From contig CANCBY010000058.1 in NCBI GenBank assembly GCA_947374445.1, positions 1 through 12,170 of the forward strand: DNA of 12,170 nucleotides, read 5' to 3'. A model generated the notes under the pieces. The model had not been told where the DNA came from, did no database searches, and saw only the letters and a program-made list of their open reading frames with translations. This DNA comes from Pseudobdellovibrionaceae bacterium. GTDB taxonomy: Bacteria; Bdellovibrionota; Bdellovibrionia; Bdellovibrionales; Bdellovibrionaceae. Each line of letters begins with the position of its first letter. Within the stretch, counting starts at the first letter, position 1. This document shows positions 1-7,845 of the stretch, piece by piece. The position numbers and the translations under genes are program-made.

Positions 1-1030
1 AAACCTTCTTCCCCGACACAACCTTAGAAAGAAAGCCATACTGAGTTTGAACCTCGGCGAAGTTCTGCGCCTGACACAGACCTTCCATTGAATTTTTAAT
101 ATAGTTTTTAAAAAAAGGCTCGTGGAAATCGACAGGAAATTGCTCCAAAGCCCAATTGAAATTGGATTTATCATTTTCTTGAAGGGCATCTACCAAGCCA
201 AAGAATCCACCCTCTTTCAAAACCCGATGACTTTCAGCAACGACACGGCGACGAACTTCATGAGGCAACTCATGGAATAAAAAACATGAAAACACGCCAT
301 CAAAATTATTGTCCGCAAACGAAAGCCGCGCGCCATCGCCTTGAATAAAATCAAGCCTTGAAAACTCTTCGAGCCGCTTTTGCGCCTGCTTTAAGTACGG
401 ATAGCTCAGATCTAAAAGAGTGATTCGCGCTTTCGGAAAAGCCAGTTTGATAAACCGAGTCAACCTTCCCGTGCCGGCGCCGATTTCTAAAAAGTGCAGA
501 CCTTCGCCTTGAGACATTGGAAAATGTTCTTTCATAGGTCGAATCAACATCCGCCGCATGGCATCTGCGGCTCCGGCAAATAAAATTTCCACTTGATGTT
601 CATAAAGCTCAGCACTCTTTTCGGTGAGATAGCCGCCTGTTTGAAAATGAAAATTCCTCTGAAAATAATCCGGCACATCCTGAAAATACTCATGAGCCTC
701 TGCATTGAATTGCTTCGACTCACTTTTAAGCCTTCGTCGAGCAAGCCCAGCCCCATCTGCAATAATCTGCGGGTAGCGACGAACAAACTTAGAAGGGCTT
801 TCGGGCTGAAGAACTTTTAGAGGATAAAAACCTGTTGCAATATTTTTAGCATCTTCTCTTAAAAGTCGATGCAAATCGATTTGCGCTCGCTTGAGATTTT
901 GCAAAAATGTAGGACTAATGGCCTTTAATTTACCAGTGACTAAAAGCTCCCAAAGCGGCAAGGACAGGGATTGCAAAGTGAAGCTTAAGGATCTGGCCGA
1001 AGAGTAGGCGTAGATTAAATTTTGTCTCAT
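1..1030 (-). CDS. Class I SAM-dependent methyltransferase, 3' end cut by window edge
   Basis: Read on the minus strand, an uninterrupted frame runs from ATG at 1030 to the left edge, giving 343 residues with no stop, so the C-terminus is missing. The Rossmann methyltransferase domain begins near residue 178. Motif I is LEIGAGTGRLT (181-191), followed by an acidic LLDLS strand end (205-209), a QGDGARLSF segment (230-238), FHELP (252-256) and the post-motif HRVLKEGGF (268-276). These bind S-adenosylmethionine in the family. The N-terminal ~175 residues are not part of the canonical fold; they are basic and helical-looking, with a conserved-looking stretch GGYLTEKSAELYEHQVE (132-148). The substrate cannot be read from this. 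An in-frame TGA lies nine codons upstream of the ATG and no other ATG precedes it, so the start is fairly safe, although no clear Shine-Dalgarno is visible. The gene is divergent from the deacetylase-family gene. Family assignment is solid; substrate is unknown. Confidence 0.88.
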   Translation of the reverse strand, partial: MRQNLIYAYSSARSLSFTLQSLSLPLWELLVTGKLKAISPTFLQNLKRAQIDLHRLLREDAKNIATGFYPLKVLQPESPSKFVRRYPQIIADGAGLARRRLKSESKQFNAEAHEYFQDVPDYFQRNFHFQTGGYLTEKSAELYEHQVEILFAGAADAMRRMLIRPMKEHFPMSQGEGLHFLEIGAGTGRLTRFIKLAFPKARITLLDLSYPYLKQAQKRLEEFSRLDFIQGDGARLSFADNNFDGVFSCFLFHELPHEVRRRVVAESHRVLKEGGFFGLVDALQENDKSNFNWALEQFPVDFHEPFFKNYIKNSMEGLCQAQNFAEVQTQYGFLSKVVSGKKV

Positions 1031-1049
1031 TCGTAGATTGTGATAGAAT
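1022..1049 (+). promoter_or_regulatory. Candidate promoter for the deacetylase-family gene
   Basis: An extended -10 (TG, one base, then TAGAAT at 1044-1049) lies 16 bp after TTGTCT (1022-1027), which matches 4 of 6 bases of a sigma70 -35. It would start transcription near 1056, leaving a leader of about 57 nt before the ATG at 1113. The -35 would lie inside the first codons of the divergent methyltransferase. The call rests on pattern only; the -35 is weak. Confidence 0.3.
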
Positions 1050-1104
1050 TCAGATCAGTTTTCATCTCTTTCTTTTTATTTTAACCTCAATGATGTTGAA
1101 TTGC

Positions 1105-1109
1105 AGGAG
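1105..1109 (+). promoter_or_regulatory. Shine-Dalgarno that sets the 1113 start
   Basis: AGGAG lies 3 nt ahead of ATG at 1113, which is close but usable. The alternative TTG at 1101 lies upstream of this site and has no Shine-Dalgarno of its own, so the AGGAG argues for the shorter protein. Confidence 0.5.
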
Positions 1110-1112
1110 CCC

Positions 1113-2027
1113 ATGTTAGCAAGCAAGCTGCTACGAATCTATTACTCGGATCACTACACTCTCCCACTGCCTGAGGGACATCGCTTTCCAATTGAAAAAT
1201 ACAAAATGCTTCGAGATTTTCTGCTTTCGGAAAATCTTTTGTCCCGAGAGCAGATTTTTGAAAGCCCCCTGGCCAGCCACGAAGAACTCCTCCTTGCACA
1301 CACCGAAACCTACGTGAATCAAATGCGTGAGGGGCACGTCCCTCGAGAAATTTTGCAAAGAATTGGATTCCCTTGGAGCTTCGGCCTTTACCAGCGCTCC
1401 TGCGCCACTGTCGGTGGAGCCATTGCGGCTGCAAAATCCGCTCGCCAAATCGGGATCTCAGGAAATCTGGCGGGCGGCACCCATCATGCTCACGCCGATC
1501 GCGGTGAGGGTTATTGCGTGTTCAACGATATCGCGGTCGCCGCCCGAGTTCTACTCAATGAAGACCTTGCCAAAAGAATTGCGATCATCGATTTGGATGT
1601 CCATCAAGGAAACGGAAATTCCAGCATCCTTTCCAATCAAAAAGAAATTTTTATTCTTAGTCTTCACGGCGAGAAAAATTACCCTTTCAAAAAAGTTCCT
1701 TCAACATTGGACATCGCTCTTCCTGATGGCACAGGCGACGAGGAATTTTTGCGAGCGCTAGATCAAGGCCTCCTTGCCGTTTGGAATTTTTGTCCTGATT
1801 TTATTTTCTATCAAATGGGCGTTGATCCTTTGAAAGAAGATCTTTTAGGCAAACTCAATTTAAGCTTCGAAGGCTTGATCGAACGCGACCGAATGGTGAT
1901 CCAAACAGCCAAGGAGCTGAGCATCCCCGTCTCATTGGCCTTGGGCGGCGGTTATGCACAACCGATCGAGCTGAGCGTCCAGGCTTATGCAAATACCTAC
2001 AGAGTCTTGCGTGAAGTCTGGGGTTGA
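1113..2027 (+). CDS. Histone deacetylase-superfamily (HDAC/AcuC/APAH-like) zinc amidohydrolase
   Basis: A 304-residue protein of the arginase/deacetylase fold, predicted to be cytoplasmic and about the usual length for a single-domain bacterial member. Its N-terminus (DHYTLPLPEGHRFP, residues 13-26) is typical of the family. The active-site set is complete: the tandem His of GTHHAH (H124, H125), zinc ligands D162 and H164 in LDVHQGNGN, the third ligand D238 in MGVDPL, and the transition-state Tyr Y281 in LGGGY. The sequence therefore predicts an active zinc-dependent deacetylase or deacylase. Family members act on acetyl-lysine, acetylpolyamines or acetoin-related targets, and the substrate here cannot be told from sequence. 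ATG 1113 is preferred over TTG 1101 because AGGAG lies between the two. The gene is divergent from the methyltransferase and converges on the lipoprotein gene with only 34 bp between their stops. No intrinsic terminator is evident. Confidence 0.9.
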   Translation: MLASKLLRIYYSDHYTLPLPEGHRFPIEKYKMLRDFLLSENLLSREQIFESPLASHEELLLAHTETYVNQMREGHVPREILQRIGFPWSFGLYQRSCATVGGAIAAAKSARQIGISGNLAGGTHHAHADRGEGYCVFNDIAVAARVLLNEDLAKRIAIIDLDVHQGNGNSSILSNQKEIFILSLHGEKNYPFKKVPSTLDIALPDGTGDEEFLRALDQGLLAVWNFCPDFIFYQMGVDPLKEDLLGKLNLSFEGLIERDRMVIQTAKELSIPVSLALGGGYAQPIELSVQAYANTYRVLREVWG

Positions 2028-2061
2028 GTACTTAGGGTGACATTCCGTCCAAAAAAACCAA

Positions 2062-3036
2062 TCAATAAAGCTCAACCTTATCGTTCTCTTTAAAGCCTGC
2101 CCCCGAATGAATGACGGCGATGGAACCATCTTGGCCGAAATAACTTACGACCTCCAAGGTGCCTTTCAACCGTCCTGGCCCCTTACCAATAAAGTTTCCG
2201 TTTTGAGGATCAAATATCTCTTCTCCCTCATCGCTGACCTTGAGAATATCACCAACCTGCAATCCCGAGATGCGACCCACGTTCAAAAATATTCGATCGC
2301 CACTCACCATCGCAATGCGGCCTTCCCAAGAAAGCTTTTCCATGGTGGCTTGAATTTGCGCTGTGAATTCCAGAAAAGAATCCTCAACTAAGTGCTGAAG
2401 GACTTCTGGATTGCTCTTAAAAAACCGATCCGTGTCAACAGCCTCGGCCACGCGCACGTTGCTCTCTTCGATAGTCACCGTCTTGGTCACATTAAAAAGC
2501 TCTTTTCCCGTTCGCGAAGCGATGATTCGAACCCTGACGATGCAATCAAAAGTGGTCTTTAACTGGCGAAAAACTCCCACCTCGTCAGACTTGCGATGCA
2601 CCTTCAAGTCCATGATCTTACCTTCAAGCAAAGCTGCAACACCCAATTGCTGACTGAGCTTGGCCGCATCTTCAAGCTTGTACTCTCCCGCTTGGACCTG
2701 CTTTGAAAGATCCACCTTGAGCTCATTCGAATCCAAAACTATAATGTCACCAGATTTATTTAGCTCTTTGATGACTTCACGACGTGCTTGATCGCGCAAA
2801 CTCTGCGCACGCTGATCACTTGAGTCTAAAAATGGCAATATCATCAAGCGTTTTCGTGGAGAGCTGTCATCACTCTTTCTCGCCTGCGGAGAAACGTCCC
2901 GAACTTCTTTTTTAACTACGGGGCCATCGCCATTTCTAGCAGGAAAGCCCGAACACCCAGAAAACAAAAGAAAAAACATTGTCGCAAGCAACAAAGGCAG
3001 CACCGTTCTAGCTATCACAGATTTCTCTTTATTCAT
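2062..3036 (-). CDS. Outer-membrane lipoprotein with TolB/CsgG-like and FlgT_C-like domains
   Basis: A 324-residue protein with a lipoprotein signal: a basic start, a hydrophobic stretch (11-26) and FSGC ending at Cys28. Ser29 at +2 favours outer-membrane sorting under the E. coli rule. A low-complexity polar linker (30-62) leads to an alpha/beta domain (about 64-190) that starts with strand LMILPFLDS and later has GVAALLEGKIMDL. This pattern is seen in the TolB N-domain, CsgG, LpoB and the FlgT middle domain. The last ~90 residues (236-324) form a beta-rich module with NVGRISGLQVGDILKV and a DPQNGNFIG turn, resembling the FlgT C-terminal domain. It lies 28 bp after its upstream neighbour, with an AAGGA 12 nt before the ATG. 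Signal and fold class are read from sequence. A role as a flagellar H-ring-type or other envelope assembly protein is inference; a CsgG/LpoB-like role is the main alternative. Confidence 0.7.
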   Translation of the reverse strand: MNKEKSVIARTVLPLLLATMFFLLFSGCSGFPARNGDGPVVKKEVRDVSPQARKSDDSSPRKRLMILPFLDSSDQRAQSLRDQARREVIKELNKSGDIIVLDSNELKVDLSKQVQAGEYKLEDAAKLSQQLGVAALLEGKIMDLKVHRKSDEVGVFRQLKTTFDCIVRVRIIASRTGKELFNVTKTVTIEESNVRVAEAVDTDRFFKSNPEVLQHLVEDSFLEFTAQIQATMEKLSWEGRIAMVSGDRIFLNVGRISGLQVGDILKVSDEGEEIFDPQNGNFIGKGPGRLKGTLEVVSYFGQDGSIAVIHSGAGFKENDKVELY

Positions 3037-3064
3037 AAAAACACCAAATCCTTAGTCTTTTGTA

Positions 3065-4270
3065 TTAGTTTTTTTGTAACTGATAAGTGATTTCACTTTC
3101 GTTACTCAAGGAGAGTGAAAATTTAAGCCCTGCAATTTCAAATTCTTTTAACTTCATCCCCAAATCCTTTGGAGTGATCGCGGAGTCGAGCTCATACACA
3201 ATCTCGTCGGTAGAAATAAGTCTTTCTTTAATATTTTTAATCTCACGAACTTTTGACTTGAGCATCTCCTTGAGAGCCTCTTGCTGTCCAAGTGGCAATC
3301 GTCCGCGCAGTGTGAGCTTATAAAGCGAGGCACCGATCGCGCCTCGGGCCCACGCTTCGAAAACCTGACCTGATAGATCAATACTTGCCTGCTCTAATAC
3401 TTCTTTCATTTTTCTCTCAACAACCATCTCAAAAGAGCCGGGATCAGTTTCAAACTGCCTTGAAACCTCAGCAATCGAACGGCCATTCATAACTTGAATA
3501 GCGGACATTTTAATCTCGATTTTTTGTGCCTCAGATCGCTCTGTTGACTTTGAAACAGAAACTTCTCCATCGAGCACAATTTGAACACCTAATTTTTGTC
3601 CAATGATTTGCAAGTCATCGGCTGTCCAATGATCTGACTTAAAAGCTCCAGACAAAATCTGATGGTAATGAAAAAGCCCTGGCATCTGCACGTAGAATTG
3701 ATTTTTTGCAAAGGCCTGCTTAAGAACTGTTTCAAGATTGCGATTCTGTTGCACTAAAAACATATGTGACTGATCGTCACCGTCCATCCACCATCGATAA
3801 ACCTTAGAATTGGTCTTGTCATTCCACCTCATCACCGGAAGAACTGTGGGAGTTCCGTCACTCTCATAAAAAAGACCATTCTCCAATAGCAAACTCTGCA
3901 GATCATCAATGTTGACCTTAACAGTGACTGCCATCCGAAAGCCTTCGCCCTCAGGCTTTACTTCACCGGGATGCGAAAAAGGAATATAGCGAGCCGAGTT
4001 CTTGATGATTTTACTTTGAATCAAAGCTTTATTTCGAGTGTACTTTTTCTCGCCGATGATCTCTTTCATTAGATCTTCACTGATGCGCTCAAAGGCTTCC
4101 GCTGTGATTTCGGCTCGAGCTTGAACAACATTTTCATTGTGACTTGTACCCTCATAGAGGCGCTCTACTAATTTTGAATCTGAGCTTTGTTTTTGCGCAA
4201 AGACCAATGATCCCGAAAAATTAAATAGACCTATAATTAACAACTGCAAACTCACCGACAAAAGCTTCAT
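3065..4270 (-). CDS. Secreted protein with FlgT_N-like and TolB-like domains
   Basis: A 401-residue protein with a Sec signal peptide (hydrophobic 4-24) and a probable type I cleavage at VFA|Q (25/26), so it is likely periplasmic. Residues ~40-130 have the pattern of the FlgT N-terminal domain: an N-terminal helix rich in ARAEITAEAFERISE-type repeats, a middle strand region, then MAVTVKVNIDDL (113-124). Residues ~140-300 look like a degenerate TolB/CsgG-type alpha/beta domain (TVLPVMRW at 142-149, then LGVQIVLDGEVSV at 227-239). A further alpha/beta module fills 315-398 and I do not recognise it. Its ATG overlaps the dnaE stop as ATGA (4270-4267), which suggests translational coupling. With the downstream lipoprotein it supplies FlgT_N, TolB-like and FlgT_C-like parts on two polypeptides. 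The gene is certain; the FlgT relationship is a judgement from sequence pattern. Confidence 0.68.
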   Translation of the reverse strand: MKLLSVSLQLLIIGLFNFSGSLVFAQKQSSDSKLVERLYEGTSHNENVVQARAEITAEAFERISEDLMKEIIGEKKYTRNKALIQSKIIKNSARYIPFSHPGEVKPEGEGFRMAVTVKVNIDDLQSLLLENGLFYESDGTPTVLPVMRWNDKTNSKVYRWWMDGDDQSHMFLVQQNRNLETVLKQAFAKNQFYVQMPGLFHYHQILSGAFKSDHWTADDLQIIGQKLGVQIVLDGEVSVSKSTERSEAQKIEIKMSAIQVMNGRSIAEVSRQFETDPGSFEMVVERKMKEVLEQASIDLSGQVFEAWARGAIGASLYKLTLRGRLPLGQQEALKEMLKSKVREIKNIKERLISTDEIVYELDSAITPKDLGMKLKEFEIAGLKFSLSLSNESEITYQLQKN

Positions 4271-7200
4271 GCTAATCTCATTTCAATAAAATCCGTTTGA
4301 CCAAATTGACTGTGTACTGTTTCAAAAAACTCGTTTGTCGCACCCACAGTGACCGCCGTCTCAAGCTCAAGACTCACTTCTTTTTTAAGCTCTGGAAGCT
4401 GCATCATAAACTCCACACGAGTCGTCCCCGGATGCCCTTCAAGAACAGTATGAAGCTTGCCAAAGTCTTCAGACTTAAGCCGATCCAAATGCAAAATCAT
4501 GCGCTTGGTTTTTTTAAGCACATCCTCCAACGGAGAAATAGAATCCACCATGATCTTGGCTACACCATCTGCAACTTCGAGCATACCTGCTATCAGCATC
4601 GGACGTTCATCTTTTACTAAGGCCTCATTGCGAGCATACGAATCCGGAAAGATCACAAGCTCACACGCCCCCGAAAGATCTTCAACCTTGGCGAATGCCA
4701 TGCGTGTGCCTTTTTTGGTGATCAGCTCTTTGGCCTCGGTGATGAGCCCTGCTACCACCACGCGTTTTTTGCCCGCATCGCGATTTTTAGGATCCCACTT
4801 AGGCTTTGCCACTGGCTTATCGCCCTGAGCAGCATCCATTTTTGCTTTATGCTCTTCACCGATCTTAGGTAGCTCTGACACTTTTCCTGTGACCCAAACT
4901 TGAGCCAAATTCTCGTAGCCTTTGAGTGGATGATCAGAAAGGTAAAATCCCAAAACTTCTTTTTCAAAAGCTAGGGATGCAGCCCTGGTCCATGGATTGA
5001 TTGGATCCAAAACCACTTTTTGATCATTGGTCGAAGACCCATCCCCCATATCCATATCAAACAAACTCGACTGACCAGATTCGCGGTCTTTGCGGATCTC
5101 TTCGGCCCGGTCTAAAAACTGTGGATACCCCGCAACCAGTTGAGCTCGGTGATAGCCAAAATCCTCAAAAGCTCCTGCTTTGATCAAGCACTCAATAACT
5201 TTCTTATTAATCTTTCGTGTATCCACAACCGCAAAAAACTCTTCAAGGCTTTGAAATTTTTTGCTTGGCAACAATTCTCTGGCTTCAAAAATCGCCTTCA
5301 ATGCAGCTTCGCCCACACCCTTGATGGCACCAAGACCAAAGTAAACCTCATTGTCCTTCACTGTGAATAAATACTCAGAATAGTTCACATGCGGAGGCTT
5401 AACCATTAGGCCGCGCTTCTGCGCATCTTTAACATACTTAACAACTTTGTCAGTGTCGCCCATCTCAGTCGATAGCAACGCCGCAAAAAACTCAGCCGGA
5501 TAATGAGTCTTAATCCATGCCGTCTGAATGGTAATTACAGAATAGGCCGCCGCATGAGATTTATTAAATCCGTAGTCGGCAAACTTGTACATCAGATCAA
5601 AAAGCTCTTCGGATTTTTTCTCATCGTGGCCATTCTTCTTAGCACCACTCAAAAACCGCGCCCGGTGCTGATCCATTTCTTCTTTGATCTTTTTACCCAT
5701 AGCTCGGCGGAGCATGTCGGCTTCACCCAAGCTATAGCCCGCAATTTTAGAGGCGATGCCCATAACCTGCTCTTGATAGACCATGATCCCGTAAGTTTCC
5801 TTGAGGACCTCTTCGGTGTCCGCGAGCAAGTATTCCACTTCAGCTTCGCCATTTTTACGCTTGGTAAATTCAGGAATATTGGCCATAGGACCTGGACGAT
5901 AGAGCGAAGTGATAGCCGTGATATCAGCAAAACAAGTGGGTTTGATCTTACGAGTGGCGTCTGAAATCCCTTCGCCCTCGAACTGAAACACTCCAGCTGT
6001 GTCCCCGCGAGACATCGTTTCAAAAGTGGCTGGATCGTCCATCGGAATTTCTGGTGCAAGAATTTTTTTGCCACGAATTTTTTCAATTAGCTTCAAGGCA
6101 TGGTCGATGTGAGTGAGAGTTTTTAAGCCCAAGAAGTCAAACTTGATAAGACCGATTTTTTCAGCATGCTTCATGTCGTACTGAACGACGTTCTCGCCCT
6201 CGGCCCCGCGGTAAAGCGGTGCATGGCGAACGAGCTGACCATCGGCAATAATCACACCGGCCGCATGAATACCTGCATGTCGAACAAGCCCTTCTACTTT
6301 GAGTGCAAGCTCAATCAGAGTGGCAATCTGCGGATTCATATCCATCATCTCTTGCATGCGAGGCTCGGTCTCAATAGCTTCTTTGAGCGAGATCCCAAGC
6401 TTATCAGGAACAAGCTTTGTGACAGCATCGCTCTCAGCAAAGGTCATCCCCAGGACTCTGGCCACGTCACGAAGAGCTGCCCTGGTTTGCAATTTTCCGT
6501 AAGTGATAATTTGCGAGACGCTTCCGGCTCCGTACTTTTCAGTGACGTACTGAATGACTTCTTGCCTTCGGTCTTGGCAAAAATCGATATCAAAATCCGG
6601 CATCGAAATACGCTCTGGATTCAAAAACCGCTCAAAGAGCAAAAAGTTTGGAATCGGATCCAGATCAGTGATGCGAAGACTATAAGCCACCAAAGAGCCA
6701 GCACCTGATCCCCGCCCAGGACCTACCGGAATATCATTCATTTTGGCCCAGTTGATGAAATCAGCAACGATCAAAAAATATCCATTAAAGCCCATGCGAT
6801 CGATGACATTGAGTTCAAAATCTAGTCGGGCCAAATACCTCGTTTTATCTTCAGCTGACAAAGGACGCCCGAGTTTTTCAAACTCAGCATAGCGAACTTC
6901 AAGACCTTCAGTTGAGATGCGCTTGATCTCATCTTTAAGTGTGGCGCCTTCACGAGTCGGAAAGCTCGGCAAATGATAAATCGCTTTGCCGGCGTCATCC
7001 TTCATTTTAAATTTCACCTGACAGCGATCGGCAATCTCTAATGTGCGATCACAAGCCTCTGGAAAATCATGAAAAAGACTTCGCATTTGCTCAGAGCTTT
7101 TCAGATAAAACTGATCACTCCCCAAACGAAAGCGCGAAGTGTCTTGCAAAGTTTTATTCGAACCAATACAGACCAAGACCTCTTGGGCCATCTGGTCGTC

Positions 7201-7845
7201 TTGCTCTAAATAGTGCACATCATTCGCAGCAACTAGCGGCACACCAGTAATTTTTGAAGCTTCAACCAAAAAAGCATTGATGCCTCGCCACTCTTCAACA
7301 CCGGTGCGATTCATCTCAAGATAAAAGCGATCACCAAACAACTGATGAAGTCGTCTGACTTTTTCTAAAGCCTTATCAGGGCCTTCGTTTTGAAAACTCA
7401 AAGCAATCTCGCCGCGAATTCCGCCCGAGAGAACCAAGATGTCGGAGCCAAATTTTTCAAGCACTTCATAATCAACACGAGGCTTGTAATAAAATCCTTC
7501 TTGGTAGCCCGCAGTCGAAATCTGACAAAGATTTCTGTAGCCCTCAAGATTTTGCGCTAAAAGCACCAATCGCGAATTTGGTTTTTGCACTTCATTGCGA
7601 TCCACAGATTTAATCAATCGGCTCTGCGGGGCTAGGTATACATCAAGCCCAATCAGTGGCTTCACGCCCTTATCAAGGCAGGCAAAGTAAAACTCAATGG
7701 CTCCAAACATATTTCCATTGTCAGTCAAAGCCAGTGCAGGCATCTGAAACTCGGCCGCTTTTTTGGCAAGGCCTTTAAGCCTGCTACTTGCCTCAAGCAG
7801 TGAGTATTCAGAGTGACAATGAAGATGAACAAAGGGCTTTGACAT
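4267..7845 (-). CDS. dnaE: DNA polymerase III alpha subunit (DnaE1 type)
   Basis: A 1192-residue replicative polymerase, slightly longer than the 1160 of E. coli. Order: PHP domain (about 5-275, HLHCHS at 7-12); polymerase core with GPGRGSGAGSL (375-385) and the catalytic PDFDIDF (416-422, aspartates D419 and D421), third aspartate D570 in FDFLGL; fingers with YRPGPM (649-654) and YGFNKSHAAAYS (758-769); helix-hairpin-helix (about 836-850); internal clamp-binding motif QSSLF (925-929); OB fold (about 1028-1070) and a C-terminal domain. The PHP metal set departs from the intact consensus at several points (E18, N43, D68), so proofreading probably depends on a separate DnaQ. A lysine-rich stretch (about 996-1028) precedes the OB fold. 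The ATG follows the guaA stop directly (TAAATG), and the stop overlaps the next ATG by 4 bp. Single-transcript expression with guaBA is inferred. Confidence 0.98.
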   Translation of the reverse strand: MSKPFVHLHCHSEYSLLEASSRLKGLAKKAAEFQMPALALTDNGNMFGAIEFYFACLDKGVKPLIGLDVYLAPQSRLIKSVDRNEVQKPNSRLVLLAQNLEGYRNLCQISTAGYQEGFYYKPRVDYEVLEKFGSDILVLSGGIRGEIALSFQNEGPDKALEKVRRLHQLFGDRFYLEMNRTGVEEWRGINAFLVEASKITGVPLVAANDVHYLEQDDQMAQEVLVCIGSNKTLQDTSRFRLGSDQFYLKSSEQMRSLFHDFPEACDRTLEIADRCQVKFKMKDDAGKAIYHLPSFPTREGATLKDEIKRISTEGLEVRYAEFEKLGRPLSAEDKTRYLARLDFELNVIDRMGFNGYFLIVADFINWAKMNDIPVGPGRGSGAGSLVAYSLRITDLDPIPNFLLFERFLNPERISMPDFDIDFCQDRRQEVIQYVTEKYGAGSVSQIITYGKLQTRAALRDVARVLGMTFAESDAVTKLVPDKLGISLKEAIETEPRMQEMMDMNPQIATLIELALKVEGLVRHAGIHAAGVIIADGQLVRHAPLYRGAEGENVVQYDMKHAEKIGLIKFDFLGLKTLTHIDHALKLIEKIRGKKILAPEIPMDDPATFETMSRGDTAGVFQFEGEGISDATRKIKPTCFADITAITSLYRPGPMANIPEFTKRKNGEAEVEYLLADTEEVLKETYGIMVYQEQVMGIASKIAGYSLGEADMLRRAMGKKIKEEMDQHRARFLSGAKKNGHDEKKSEELFDLMYKFADYGFNKSHAAAYSVITIQTAWIKTHYPAEFFAALLSTEMGDTDKVVKYVKDAQKRGLMVKPPHVNYSEYLFTVKDNEVYFGLGAIKGVGEAALKAIFEARELLPSKKFQSLEEFFAVVDTRKINKKVIECLIKAGAFEDFGYHRAQLVAGYPQFLDRAEEIRKDRESGQSSLFDMDMGDGSSTNDQKVVLDPINPWTRAASLAFEKEVLGFYLSDHPLKGYENLAQVWVTGKVSELPKIGEEHKAKMDAAQGDKPVAKPKWDPKNRDAGKKRVVVAGLITEAKELITKKGTRMAFAKVEDLSGACELVIFPDSYARNEALVKDERPMLIAGMLEVADGVAKIMVDSISPLEDVLKKTKRMILHLDRLKSEDFGKLHTVLEGHPGTTRVEFMMQLPELKKEVSLELETAVTVGATNEFFETVHSQFGQTDFIEMRLA

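Noticed and set aside
105..116. T7A5 run in the methyltransferase gene as a programmed frameshift or a break
   Set aside because: The frame continues cleanly through it (codons for EPFFKNY), and it does not form a proper X-XXY-YYZ slippery site in frame.
544..786. 80-aa minus-strand frame and the opposing 75-aa plus-strand frame (593-820)
   Set aside because: Both are shadows lying inside the methyltransferase gene, which has clear family motifs in its own frame.
1087..1761. Frames of 105-144 aa on either strand over the deacetylase gene
   Set aside because: They overlap a gene with a complete catalytic set and show no recognisable domain of their own.
2022..2077. Inverted repeat GGTTGAG / CTCAACC spanning the convergent gap, with an A7 run (T7 on the minus strand) at 2051-2057, as a two-way terminator
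   Set aside because: The 7-bp arms are separated by 42 nt and lie inside the two coding ends. The homopolymer run is not placed directly after a stem, so this does not look like an intrinsic terminator.
5503..6708. Frames of 145-180 aa inside dnaE
   Set aside because: Overlapping-frame artefacts of a long, fully conserved coding region.
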